A DNA stretch of 64,000 bases from Cinclus cinclus (GCF_963662255.1 NC_085067.1:8237148-8301147), one strand, 5' to 3'. Numbered from the stretch's first letter, positions 50,801-63,371 are shown. The notes: a model not told the origin generated them from the letters alone. Numbers and translations are program-made.

Positions 50801-52027
50801 TGGGGGTAAATCAGAAGCAAAACCTTGTGATTCACTGGGCTGGAACAATGCCATCAAATAAGATCAATGCAACACCAAGCTACCAGCCAGCTACACTCAG
50901 CTCCCAAGCATCAAATCACCATGAGTGATTTAACACCACTGTGAGTTTGCACTGGCTGATTTGCTACTCTAAGAATTGCTATGAAGAAAGAGTTAATTTC
51001 CCACAACATTTATGGCTATCATGAACTTCTTCCTCCATCCTGCTTAATTTGTTGCTATTTATTTATATTCCTTTGCTATGGAAATTCAGGCCAGTATTTT
51101 CAACTTCACTGCCAAGAGGCAGTCATCTACATCTGCTTGCAAGTCCTTCAGCAGTTTCCAAACTGCTGAGCTACTGGTAATTCCTGTTGCAAGCAGCTGG
51201 AACTGCAATTGCTCAGCACCTCTGTAGAGAACAACCTACTCAGTGTTTCAGTGCTAACTCAGTGGTAATTTGAACATTCACACATTAGAATTTTATTCCT
51301 GATTTCAAACATTCCAGTAGATAAAACCGCTGCAACCCAGGAATGGTTGGCCAGGAATCACCTGGTTATCAACATTCCCAAATAACCCTGTGCATAGAAT
51401 GGAACAGAGGAGCAGTTCACTGTGTTCATGTCCCTGGCCTCCCAGGGCTCACCCTAAACATGATTTAACTGTAGTGTTATTCTAAAAGGTGCAACAGATC
51501 TCCCTGTAACTGGCAGGGAGATCTTACTTTACAGAGGAAAAAGCTACTTAACAAGCCCTTCCCTCCACCCCCAATCATCTCTGAGTATTTAATTAATTTT
51601 TTTCCTGTACCTCAGATGTGGAAATCAAGTCTAAGTTACAAAGTAATCAGAAAACTTCAAGGTATTGCATACCCCCCTCGAAATTTCTTCTCTGCTCTGC
51701 ACAGACCCAGAAGACAGTTTTGCTAGTGTGGTTAAAGCAGTAGCCTCAAACAAAACACATTTCTAAAATCCATCTTACTCTGTGATTGCAGCTACAGCAG
51801 ACACACAACAGTTGGATCTTTTGAGATGATAAGAATCTGGGCAGTCTGTAGCATCCCCAAGCCTGGAATACAATGTGTTTATATGGTCATTAGAACAGAA
51901 ATACCTTATTCTCTGAACTGCCCTTGATGCACTTACTCTTACAAGACTCAAGGGAGAGACTTCCTCCACTCTGTTTTACAGATCAAAATTGAGAACTCAA
52001 AGCCACCTACAGTATTATTCTAGGTTT
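50801..52027. other. Intron-like noncoding sequence
   Basis: I recognise nothing beyond the right copy of the LTR target duplication at 50801-50805. Confidence 0.45.
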
Positions 52028-52085
52028 TCTTGTGTGATCTCAGGCCAGTCTCTGCTCTGTGAGCTCCCTTTCACATCTGCCTCAG
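52028..52085 (+). mobile_element. Possible MIR core fragment
   Basis: TCTTGTGTGATCTCAGGCCA followed by GTCTCTGCTCTGTGAGCTCC and CTTTCACATCTGCCTCAG follows the MIR sense core (CTGTGTGACCTTGGGCAAGT, then CTCTCTGTGCCTCAG, then CATCTG). About 58 bases only, so a chance match is not excluded. Confidence 0.35.
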
Positions 52086-55005
52086 AAAAAAAGGTCTGAG
52101 AAGACTGGCATGACACCACCAAAAAGCACAGAAGCTCTGGTGCAAACTGAACAGGCTGAGCCTAGTCAAGGATGGGTTTGACAAAGTGGAGCAGCACAAT
52201 CGCCAGAAAACAATCAGAAGATGTGGAAGTTTAATTAAAAGGCAGAGACACCACACTGCAGAGAAGCATGTATGCATGTACTGCTGGGCTCAGCCCCTGC
52301 TAACAGCCTGGCTTTTTCAGAGATGCCAGACAATGAGGGAAGCAGCAAGGACCAATTCAGTCAAACCAGAGAATAATTCTTATAATCCTTCAAAAGTCCA
52401 ATTTACATAAAAAAAGAACAAACTCTCACATACACAGTATGTGCAACACAGCAACCTTTCCCCCAAGCCTGAAACTCGGACTACGGAGCAGAACGGAACG
52501 CACTGACAGTGTTCATCCTTCTGCCCTCCCCGCTTCCAGGGGCCAGAGTGAACACTGAGTACCTCAAGCCCACTAGTGAAAGAATTAAAGCAAGAGCCCA
52601 GACCTCTGTAACAGGTCCTTCCCCACATGCTCACCTTTCACAGCTAAAGTCACTGGTTTAAGGAACAAGAGTGCCAAAAGCATGAAAATCCAGGTTAAGC
52701 ACTATCATGCATAGGAAAAGAGAGTGGCTGCGTTTCCATGGGGACAGCGGTGCGTGCACTGTGAGCAGCGTAGATGAGGCAGCACAAGGAGCACACACTC
52801 GTCCCGGACAGCACCACAGCCAGCACACCTAAAATCCAGGACAGCCACACTGTGACAGACGGCAGATCTCCCTCCAGCCTCTAATGTCCAGACAGCATTT
52901 TCCGCAGAGCAGGAGCTGGTGAAGGTTCCTGCTAGCTCATATCTTCAGATCAGACCAGCAATGCTTTGACTCCTCCCCGGATTTGCTGGTTATAGAAATC
53001 CCAGTGGAGGAGGCCTGCCACATCTAAGAAGTACAAGTGCCCTGACTCCTCCCTCTCAGTTCTAGAGTGCCAGAAAGCATCGCTGGGCCTCACAACTTAC
53101 AGGTTAGGAGGGAAGGTAAATCACGGGGGCTGACAGGGGGACGTGGTGCAGGGCCCTGTGGCACACGTGAAGAGCCCAGGGCTGTGCAGGAAAGGGGGAT
53201 GTAGCAGGGGACCAAGTGCTGCTTGCAGAGGACTCTGCCTTGCAAAGCACTGCTTTTTGGCTAAGCCCTCCACACTAAGCTGGGGGAAGACCCCAGATCA
53301 AGATGACACCTACAGAACCAGCAGGCAAACCTACAGAGCTGAAAAGTCCTGTGGCGAGAAAAAGCAAGCGAGTTTCTTGCTGACCATAAAGCCTGACAGG
53401 GCTGCAAGGCAGCAGCCATCTCCCAGCAACAGGAGCATCCCCAGAGCAGTCATTAAAACCTTCTGTACTATATTAGACCTCAGGTGTCTGTTCATGCTCA
53501 AAAGTAGAATAAAGGACTGCAGTAAAATCAATAAAAATAGAAAACTTTTCTACCAACTGAAATACTTAGAGGCCACTTCTGCATATGTTTATGTCAATGA
53601 ACTTGGGCATGCTGAACAGCCTGGGGTGGGGATTGGGGGCTGGCCCCTCACACAGCTGCACAGTTGTGCTAATTCCTTTATGAAAGTGAACGAGCCATTT
53701 ACAGGCAACCCAAATGCACACAGAAACAGCAAAAGCATGAAGCTATAGAGGGCCTGATGAAATTAAACTCTCCAATGAATTTCAATTCTATTCCTTCAAC
53801 TTAATAAATGGCAAGCTGAAACTACAGAAAGAAACAAAGTCATTTGACTGGTCATTGAAGTACATTTCTATGGCTTATGTAATTATAACCCCATGGCAAA
53901 GCTGCACCATTTGAAGTACTGTTTAAAAAAAGGAAAGAAATTAAAACCCAACCAATTACTGCATGCCAGCCCAAAGATTTCAGCACAAGGCTCTATGTTG
54001 GAAAATACCCTGCAATCATCAGAGCAGGGAATAATTTGTGTCTGTTGTTGCCAGGGAAAAGGGGGCTCCAAATGCAGACACCTTGGCCTCCCGCCCCTTC
54101 CCCAAAAACAATGCAGCATCATGCACCAGGCTGTTTCCATCCCTTCCTGACACTCAGCAATTCAGGACATGCACTGTCTGCAAATGGATTTTACAAATAC
54201 ATCTTCACATCTCCCTGAAGCAAATAGGTGTAAATTATCCTTAACTTCATCACTTTCATCTTCCCACATGAAAACAGGTGTAAAACCTACTTCCAGAGAC
54301 CAGATCAGAGTCAGGTTTAACATTATTCTAGATGCCACATCTGAGCTCAACTCAGACATCCCACCCCTTCATCCCATATCTGTTCCACAGAGTACAATGC
54401 TCCTAACCATAGTGCTGCACTTCAGCCACTGGAAATGGAAATGAGAAGCAGCTGCCAAGTAAATTCAAGGGCTCCTGAACTGGGACAGTGACCGTGGAAA
54501 CAGTCATGAGACTTTATTATTTTGGTCAATTTAAGAAACAAAGCAGTCTTTACTGCAGAATTGGAAGAATAATAAATTATTAAAAGAATTCTGAAATTTC
54601 TAGCCTGAGATCCAAAAGACCGTTTAATCAATTAGTCCAGGTCTCTTTTAGTGCCAGTATCACACTGGAACTGGGTCTCAGGAGATGGAGGATAAAGGAC
54701 GCTAGACAAGAAAATTTCTCAAGACCTTTTTCTGATGCTCTCCCACACTGGGCACCTAGCAGGTTCCTGTGAAACCAGCACACCCAGAATTCCTCAGAAA
54801 CAGATGTGGGAAAACTACAGAACACATACTGACACACAACAGGCAATTTAGGACCAGGAATCAGGAGAGCATCACCTACCCAGAACTGCCCAAGCATTCA
54901 TTTTGGGGGCACTTTTCACTATGGCAGACCCCAATCCTCAGGGAAGCCCTCTTCACAAATTCCTGGTCATTTGCCAGGTAGTTCCTGACACAGAATTTTT
55001 TTCTC
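52086..55005. other. Intron-like sequence with one long unassigned frame
   Basis: A 201-codon plus frame runs 53143-53748, the longest here outside repeats and the CpG island. It contains KSCGEKKQASFLLTIKPDRA and no family I know. It has no upstream promoter signal or splice partner. The stretch 52480-53200 has a few more CpGs than average but is not an island. I found no CASTOR2 exon 1. Confidence 0.35.
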
Positions 55006-55043
55006 TGTGTGTGTGTGTGTGTGTGTGTATGTGTGTGTGTGTG
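55006..55043 (+). repeat. (TG)n microsatellite
   Basis: About 19 TG units with one TA interruption (GTGTGTATGTGTG). A typical length-variable dinucleotide repeat. Confidence 0.97.
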
Positions 55044-57159
55044 CTCCCTTTCAGGGTGTTATCTAGTGACTAACTCCAAACAACCTACAACCTTTTGGTG
55101 AACTGAAGGCAAAGGCCACACAGCTCTACCCCAGCTGGCAACAGGCCTTTGCTGACACACAGCCAAGGCAGCAGGTGGGTGTCAGCTGCAGAGCCAGCAC
55201 TTACCACTCTCCTTCTCAGACTACAGCTGCTGAGCAGTAAATATCAGCATAATTATAAAGAAGGAGAAAACACACAAATAAATATAACCAACCAGGGACA
55301 TCAGCAACACTACAAGAACCCTGTCCTGAAGGCAGCTGCCTTCTTGGCTTGCTGCTGATGCTCTAAGGCTGGAGGATTACAACCTGGCAAACTGAGAGAA
55401 GTGCCCGACATGTATACAAAGCCATAACTGTACCACTAGCAACCTTCTTATCTAGACAGACTCAGCAGGAAAGGGTAAAGATAGAAGCACATTTATCCTG
55501 CTTTGCAGATGGGAAAAGGAGTCACAGAAAGTAAGGCAAAAAATACCAGTATATGGCTTCAAGATTTTCACTGCCTAAAGAAGGGCTGTTGCTCTTAAAA
55601 TCTGTGAAGCAGCTGTGGCATTACTGAAACTAAACTGCAGAAACCTAGCCTCAGCTCAAAGACTAACCCAACCCCTCCCCCCTTACAACTTACTTGTGAG
55701 TCCTTGTTTATAGCCCAAAGACAAAGCCCAGCTGTTGCCACCACCATTTCTCCATTCAGTCCAGACAAGTTCCTTGTGCCAAGGCTGCTGCTCCCTCCAG
55801 GAAGGCTACACAGACACCTGTAACTTCACACAGGTTTGTTTCCACTAAGTACATCTACTACTGTGGAACTAAAAATTTAACAAGAGAGAAAACAGGAGTC
55901 CAAGTTCTCATCCCAGGGAATACTAGAAGTGTCTCACTTTTTGGTGGTGGGCAGAGCGCAGCAGCAGAGCCTGGCACCATCCCCCAGGCTGCTGCTGGGA
56001 GCAGAGGGGATGCTGCACTCCAGACTGTGCCAGGGACTCTTCCTCCTGTGCTGAAAGAAATCATGGGCATGACAGAGCCACAGGCATCTCAGTGCTGCCT
56101 TTCCACCTCCAAATCAGTATTTAAAGCTACCATGGGAGAAAATGGCTACTTTTTGGTGCTGAATTGTTTAGTTATGGCAATAAATCCCAGCTGAGCCACA
56201 GAGAAGACACAAAGAGAGCAATTTTTCCTACCTGTGTAGTAACTGAACCATGTAATTCCCACTCCCCCCGCCCTCATAGACATGTTGTTACGTATTTAAG
56301 CAATGTTGCTACAGTCAGTGATTATGTCTCAAATACAGTATTTGTTTCTACTGGGGCACTTCCAAAAGCTGCACTGCAATCCACTCTGATTGGAACACCA
56401 CGAACTACTCTGTGATTCGATGCACATGGCCTGTTTTCCCCTTGCACAGTCTGCAGGCCCTGCAGAGCAGCAGATCAGAAGGCTGCACGCCGCTTTGAAG
56501 GGCTGTGCATTAAGCATAACTGCAACAGACTGCCTGGTCAGGGAAACAGATAACATAACACCATAGCAAAGGGAAGGGATCACTTCTTAAAATTATCTAG
56601 ATGCCACTCAGTCAGTCAGAGACTTCCAGCTGTCATCTGTGATACTTCTGTCTGCTTACACTTCACACCACCTCACTGTCCCCAGTAATAATACAACAGC
56701 ACAGTAACTCCAGCTTTCTTGCAATTTGATCTATAAAAAAGCAGCTGGCCTCCTTCCCCTCTCCCAGCATTGGGAAATCTTACATGGTTTTTATCAAGCA
56801 AGTTGGCACTATGTAGCTCTTAACACCAGTTCTAACCATACCTCTCAAAACATTAATGTCAATATCTGTCACTATCCTAGAGTGATTTATGATGCTTGTA
56901 TCCCCAATCATCTCTTCTGTTTATGCTGGATATTAAGTTCTACACCTTTAAAAGTGGTTCTGAGGGCAAAGGGTGGGAAAAGAAGCACGGTTTGTTTTCA
57001 GAAACTGCACTTGCTTCCCTGCATTCCTTCTCACCAACTGTGTTGTCTGCAGCACAGACAGCGGGGGAGAGCTCTCCTTTGCTTTTAGTTTTTGGGTTTT
57101 TTTAGCTAGCTGAGGCAGAGAAGCTCCCCATACTGTGGCTTTTCTTTTTCTTAGAACTG
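55044..57159. other. Intron-like noncoding sequence
   Basis: No recognised exon. There is a weak MIR-like phrase near 55505 (GCTTTGCAGATGGGAAAAGG) but nothing to support a call. The right end runs into an LTR whose 5' boundary is unclear. Confidence 0.45.
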
Positions 57160-57527
57160 ATCAGCCCTGCTCTGGACTGAAAACCCAGAAAAACACCAGG
57201 AGCTCACATCTGAGGTCCACCAGGGCCTGGGATGCAGCGTTTTCCAGTGCAGAAGGGACTGACAGAGACTGAGTGAGGTGAGCTACACCCCACAACAAGG
57301 ACTTTCTGAGTTTACCATCTCTTCAGAACAGTGAGAGGTTTTATTATTTAATATTACTCATTTTTATGCTTGTAAATACTCTGCTTGTTAAATAAACAGG
57401 TTTTTCCCACTTTTCTCTAAGGAAATCTTTTCCTGAAACAATTGGGGGAACCAGAGGGGCGCCTGAATCTGCTTTCTAGAGGAACCCCTTTGGAAGTTTC
57501 CTTCCAAATTTGCCCTAAACCAGGACA
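57160..57527 (+). mobile_element. ERVL-type LTR, 5'-damaged
   Basis: The part from CTGGACTGAAAACCCAG through GAGGTCCACCAGGGCCTGGG, TTTTATGCTTGTAAATAC, GTTAAATAAACAGGTTTTTC and CCCTAAACCAGGACA follows a bird ERVL LTR family I recognise. AATAAA within GTTAAATAAACAGG is its polyadenylation signal. The right end is ACA at 57527. The left end is not a clean TG and no target duplication is visible, so the 5' part is eroded or truncated. It runs opposite to CASTOR2. Confidence 0.8.
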
Positions 57528-58314
57528 CTCACCTATCCTTCAGCCTGCCCTGCAAAACAAATAATGAACAAGCTTTCTTTAGCTTCTTTGGAATTTTTGG
57601 GAGCTATTAACCATAAATTTAAGACACCACCTACTTACATACTTTGCTTGAATGTGTTTGGCTCACGTGGAGGGAGAGGAATCATACTCAGTAGCCCCTG
57701 AATACAGCATCATCAAATAAGAGTAGACGTCCCACTTGCAAGCAAAATAGGAGCAGGCCAACATGGAAGATTCTTGATCACAAACTGATCCTTATCCCCT
57801 TCTTCTCCTCTGAAATGGTGCTTGTAAACCAGATCATTGAAGGCACCCCTTTTGGAAACCTCATCCTGTATTTCAGCAGGTCTCTCTGAGTCTGTCAACA
57901 TGCATGGGATGCAAGAACAGTGGTTGTGTCTCAGCCCTACACTTTACTGCCATCAGACTGGGAGACAGAATAAAAGCCAACAGGAAGCAGGACAGAGCAA
58001 AAGGAAAATCTTGCAGCAAGCAAGGCATGAGGCATAGGATTAACCTAAAGCCAGCTGTGATTTTTGGAAGTAATGAAGAAAGAGTAGATTTCAGTACCAA
58101 AGTGTCTGGCTATGGCTGAGCTCTGACCCAGACCTTCATGCTCTCTGAAAATCTTAATGCTTACTCTGAAGGAGGAGGGAACCCTATACAACTGCAAGAT
58201 TAAGTGAATACGTCTCATTTTCTCAGATTTTGTCACATTTTCATTTCTTGCTGTGTAGCCTCCTTTTTCCAGCACTTTCAAATCTCCTTGGATTAAGCTT
58301 TTCCTCAGACAGTT

Positions 58315-58716
58315 TGCCCTGGTTCTGGCCAAGATGGGGTCAATTTTTGCAGTAGCCAGGAGGGGGCATGGCCAGGACTCCGGGTTACTCTATACCATCC
58401 CACGTCATTGCCAGGGGCTGGAGGGAAGGGAGTCTTGTGGCAGAGGACTCTGTTGCCAGGGTTTTCCACGTGAATCGTGTGTCTCCGTTGTATCCTCTGT
58501 CACTACTGATGTTGCTGTTACAGTTCATTTTCTTATCTCATTGCTGTTTCCAGTAAAGCATTCTTATCTCAACCTGATCTTTACCTTTGATGCCTCCAGT
58601 TCTCCTCTCAATTACAACGAAGGGAAGGAGAAGGGGGTGAGCCAGCCAGTGGGAGCATGGTTTAAAGAGTCTCAGTGGGAGCCCTACACTGAGAAATACC
58701 ATTTCCAAACCATGAA
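58315..58716 (+). mobile_element. Solo LTR, same family as 50.4 kb
   Basis: It starts TGCCCTGGTTCTGGCC and shares GTCAATTTTTGCAGTAG, GGAGGGGGCATGG, GTTACAGTTCATTTTCTTAT and a CAGTGGGA-like 3' part with the minus-strand LTR at 50.39-50.80 kb. Open frames over the two copies give related peptides (AVTVHFLISLLFPV versus AVTVHFLTSLLFSV), which reflects shared LTR sequence, not a gene. The right end is near CCATGAAA and is approximate. No target duplication is evident. Confidence 0.85.
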
Positions 58717-59186
58717 AATTTTACCCCATATTCTACACTAACACTAAGACTGCTGGAAGAGCCAAGGATCCTCCTTTCAAGTCTCCTAAAAGCTGCAGCA
58801 TGCTAAGAAAACCTAGGTTTCCTCCCCACACTTTGGGTCCCATGCATTCTGGAAAGGAAAGGGCCAAGCACTGTTCTCTGGTCTGACTCCCCTACACTGG
58901 AACAGACTCGTTGAAGGGACCTCAGTCACTGTATGGTCCACACCAGACTGCACAGGCCTGGCAGGAAGAGTCAAGTACAGGGTGTTCTGCAGTAGCTTTG
59001 ACCACCCTTAAGTTCATCCATTGCCTTGTTTTTAAAAATAGAGAACTTCTTGTTGTACTGGTGAAGAAATAGTTTATTATTTTTGGAATGTTTTTTCCAG
59101 GAAATGTATATTTAGGCTTTAATATAACTTTAAAAGTGGGCTGAGAGTACATCAGGGAGTAAGAATGAGTTGAGCTAATGGCTTGC

Positions 59187-59741
59187 TGTATTAGGTCTGG
59201 CTGAGATGGAGCTCATTTTCCCACAGCAGCCCTCCCAGCGCTGTGCTGTGCACTGGGAGGTGGGCAGGGGTTGATGACACACCAGGCTTTTGGCTGCCCA
59301 GCACACTGGCACAGCATCAATGCTGTCTCCTCAACAGTCCCCCGAACAAGGCAAGGTCCTGGGGGTGACACAACCAGGCCAGCTGTTCCAAATTAATCAA
59401 AGGGATATTCCAGAACATAGAACATTAGCTCAGATATAAAAGCTAAGAAAAGGAGGGGGGGACATTCATTATTTAAGATGTTTGTGTTTCCGAGCTACCA
59501 CCATGTGTACTGAAGCCCTGCTTCCCCAGAAGGGCCCAGAAAGTGCTTGCTGATGCAAAGTAGGGAATAAAACTGATTTTACTCTTTGCTTTTGCACATG
59601 CACACTTTTGCTTTAGTAAACTGCCTTATCTCAACCTTTGAGTTGTTTTGCACCTTATTTTCTCTTCCCTGCCCAGCTGGGAAGGTGAGGAATAGAGCAG
59701 CTAGATGGGTGCTTTGTGTCGGCCAAGGTCAACCCACCACA
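59187..59741 (+). mobile_element. ERVL-like solo LTR with imperfect target duplication
   Basis: It starts TGTATTAGGTCTGGCTGAGA and ends CAACCCACCACA. The preceding bases CTTGC and the following TTTGC agree at four of five positions, fitting an aged 5-bp ERVL duplication. The body matches a common bird LTR: GGGATATTCCAGAACATAG, then TATAAAAG, then GGAATAAAACTG as the polyadenylation signal, then CTGCCTTATCTCAACC and the CAGCTGGGAAGG end. No internal genes remain. Orientation is opposite to CASTOR2. Confidence 0.92.
59435..59442 (+). promoter_or_regulatory. TATA box of the 59.2 kb LTR
   Basis: TATAAAAG lies in the U3 region of the LTR, about 140 bp before its AATAAA signal, where the retroviral core promoter should be. 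It is intact, unlike the matching place in the related LTR at 62.6-63.2 kb. Confidence 0.6.
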
Positions 59742-62618
59742 TTTGCTCAGACCCAGCCTCTGCTTTCTGTGCTGTTTATTGTGGGAATAAGCTGCTCCTA
59801 CAGCACAAGTGAGCATCAGACCATTTAACTTGTACACATCATCTTTTCCCTGCATTTCACACACAAGCATTCTGGGATTTGTACATGGCTGTAATAAGAG
59901 GGAAGTCATCAATACCCTCTCTCTCCCTGATCCTCAAGGAATATTTACCCAGCTTTCAGATAAATGAGGCAAGACAGCATTGTCTTGTTCCCAGAACCAA
60001 CTCCCCTCTATCAGGTGTTAGACACATTTTCTAAAAAAACCAACTATAGTGTGTTAAAGCACTTCATTTAATTAAAAACAATCCTCACAGTTATCACAAA
60101 GGTAAAAGTAATTCCATGTTTTTGTTAAACCCTGAAAATAGAATTGAATCTTGTGAGGTCAGTCTGTGCAGAGTGCTTTATTTTTAAAGGATACTTATGG
60201 CCATTTGAATTGGCTTTTTGAGTCACAAGTGATCCTGTAAATAACTATCAAATTCATCTGGACACAGATAAAGGTCAATGTAGAAAGCTTATTTTCATTG
60301 TTAAAAACTGGAAAAATGAATCATCGGTATTTTGAATATCAATGAAAAAGACAAAACGCAGAAAAATTCTAATATCTTCCATCCTCCAGGGCCTGTCTCT
60401 TCTCCAGCTTTACAAACAAAACCTTAAGTAAATACCTGGCTCCTTGCATGAGCATGACAGAACAAATCCACTGCCTTTTACAAAATGTGGATAAATTATT
60501 GATACAATCCAGAGGTGCCCCAAACTCTCACTTGTGAGCTCTCCCCACAACACAAAGATGCTGGGCCATATTCTCCCCCCGGCCAGCAGGAGTAGCCTTC
60601 AGTGTCCCACTGAAGCCTGACTGCAGATTGTCAGTGATCTCTGTGCTTCTCCAACAGGTAGTTCATAAAGACCTGTCAGGCACATCAACTGCTGGCTATG
60701 GGAAACTGAATGGAAAAGACAGAAACCCCAACAAAATAAAAGAACAGAAGAAAAATATGGAAGGAATTTGGTAGTAAGACATCTTCATTTAAAATTAAGT
60801 GCGGTAGAATAAGCCATCACCATGACTTTTTTTAACTTAACTGCTTTTTTCTTTTGGTTTCCTTCATGAGGCTTTCAAAGAAAAAGCAACATACAGCTTA
60901 ACTTTTCCAAGACTAGGCTTTAGTTCCAACTCTCTTAGGAAGACACATAAGAAGTTGCTCATAGGAACAAAACAGAAAAACCAGAACCAAACCAAATCAC
61001 TCATTTTTTGGCATTCAGATAATAGAAATGCTCTAGGGAGATTAAAAAAACCCCAAAAAATCACACCCTTCATTTTTTCACTAATGTGCCCCTGTGTAAT
61101 AAGGTAAAGTCCACTGCTCTGGGCAGCTTTTACTCATTTCATTTTTACTGTTATAGTTTGATGATAAAATAAATTTTTCTCAAAGAAATATGAACTTGGA
61201 TCACTAAAGCCAACATAATTTTTACCACTAAATTCAACAAAAGCAAGATTTAGGCCATGGTGCAGAGCATATCTATGTCCAGTTATTTTGAGAACATAAA
61301 TTAACATTGAAGCATCCATCTGGCATAGCAGATTGTTTGGTGTACTTCATCCCCTGCTAATTAATGATTAGCTCTACTAGGTAACAAGAGAGTTTCCCAC
61401 CAGGTTTTCCAGTTTCAGAGGATGGGGAGGGCAAACTGCCTGACTGCAGACTTGACCAGTAAGGGCTCATACTGATCTCAGTCCTTTGAAAATACCATCA
61501 ATGAAACTGGATTCACTGCAGTAGGCAGCAAATTCCTTGGTGAGAGATATTTTTGAGAGTTGGTTTAATTTATGGGTTAAAAACTGTCTTTTTGTGAAAG
61601 ATTTGGAGGTGTCAAAACTCTTCTGATTTGAAAATGTGGAGAAAAAGAAAAGAACCAACAAATTCCACAGATCCCCAGCAGCAAGCCCACAAAACAGCAT
61701 AGGCTGAGCACACTGATTCCCAGTCTGGGTCCCTTGGACCAGATCACCTGGCAGCAGAGAACTGAGCCACTCAAGGCAGTGATGGCAGCCAGGCACTTTA
61801 CCCCAGCCCTCTTCTGATGAAGCAATGCTTGAGGGACCTTCTCAGGGCCTTCTGCTTTAAAGCTCACCCTCATCCCCAAAGATAAGCTCACAAGAGTAAC
61901 ACTTGGGATGGAGGAAGGTGGCTCATGCTGCAAGTGCAGAGTGATCACACCTCAGGGGCACAGGATGGGCAAGGACATTCCAGTGTCAGCCTCACTTCTT
62001 ATCCCAGCTACCAAGAAAACTTGCCAAAAGCTGAAAACAGAGTTCCATTACTCTGAAAATGCAGACAGCTCAAGAGATTTGTTTGATAAACCTTTGTATG
62101 CAACATGCCTTTGGAAGTACTTCAATAGGAAACAAAAAAGAAGCTAAACTGCTGAAGCTCACATGCCAGTGTATTTCCTGCAGTTTTGCTGGATTTAACC
62201 ACTGCTAGATGTTCATCTGCAGGTTTTACCAAGTGCAAACTTGTGCTGCAGCAGGAGCAAACACAGCCGTGGGGAAGATGAAGAAGAGTAGAGCAGAACT
62301 TCCCTGCCCCGACTCACTGAGTGCCCGTCTTCACCTGCACTCACAGGGCCTGGGCCCACACTGGAGCTTTTCCAACACACACAGGAAGTCAAAAGTGCTT
62401 GTGTCAGGAGCTGGGGATTTAACTTACTTGAGACACTAACAATAAGGAAATTATTGCACATGAAAAGGCTCTTTAAGCTTTTTTTTTATCTCAGTTCAGC
62501 AAGGTAAAGGGATATAATGATTTTATTCCTCTGTCTGAACTGGCTTGTTTACATAAGCTAACAAATGAAAATTCAAAACAAGCTTGAGGATTAACAATTT
62601 TTCATCAAAATCCACCCG
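59742..62618. other. Noncoding sequence between two related LTRs
   Basis: AT-rich sequence with no recognised exon. It does not contain gag, pol or env remnants that I can see, so the flanking LTRs, which point in opposite directions, are not the ends of one provirus. Confidence 0.5.
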
Positions 62619-63184
62619 TGTTTTGTAATTTAACCCTGGACAGCAACTCCACCCCACACAGCTGCTTGCTTCCTCCACCACAGTGGGAAGGGAAGGGAAT
62701 TGGAAGGGTAAAAGACAAAACTTGTGGGCTGAGATAAAAACAGTTTAATAATGAAAGCAAAAGCCACATGGACAAGAAAAGCAAACCAAATCAAGGAATT
62801 AATTCCCACTTCCCATCCTAGCAAATGTTTGGGCATCCCCAGGACAGCAGGGTTCCATCCCCTGTAGAGGTGACTTGGATTACCAGTGACAAATGCCATC
62901 ACTCTGAATGTCCACCCCTCACTTCTTCCCCCTGCTCTGTGTGCTGAGCATGACACCACATGGTCTGGGATAGCTCTGGGTCCAGCTGTCCTGGCTGTGT
63001 CCTCCCCAAGTCCCTGTGCCCCCCCAGCCTCCTCTCTGGTGGGGAGAGGAGCAGAAAAGGCCTTGGCTCTGTACAAACACTGCTGAGAGGTAATGGAAAC
63101 ATCCCTGAGTTTCCAGCAGAAATCTAAAACAGGGTCCTATGCTGGCTGCTGTGAAGAAAATTAATCATATCCCACCACACCACA
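62619..63184 (-). mobile_element. ERVL-like LTR, related to 59.2 kb, inverted
   Basis: Read on minus it follows the same bird LTR layout as 59.2 kb: AATTTTCTTCACAGCAGCC, CATTACCTCTCAGCAGTG, GTCATGCTCAGCAC, GGACATTCAGAGTGATGGC, TTATTAAACTGTTTTTATCTC, AGCCCACAAGTTTTG and a GGGTTAAATTACAAAACA end. At the U3 promoter position it reads CTCAGCACACAGAGCAGGGG, so the TATAAA seen in the sister copy is absent. The 5' end near 63184 is approximate and no target duplication is clear. Confidence 0.88.
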
Positions 63185-63371
63185 TCATAAAAACATTCCA
63201 AATACATTTTTTAGGAAGTACAGCGTTCACAGAAACTACCTTTCCAAATTACATTTATCTCCTCATCAAAACTGCATGCTGAGACAGGTCTTAGTGATCT
63301 GCACAGTGCTTTAGGGCAGGGACCATCTCTCCCAAATCAGGCCTGAAGTTCCTTATCACACAGCAATGAGG
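63185..63371. other. Short noncoding spacer
   Basis: No recognised feature between the LTR and the A/C tract. Confidence 0.5.

Noticed and set aside
59187..63184. One provirus bounded by the LTRs at 59.2 and 62.6 kb
   Set aside because: The LTRs face opposite ways, differ in U3, and no internal viral genes lie between them.
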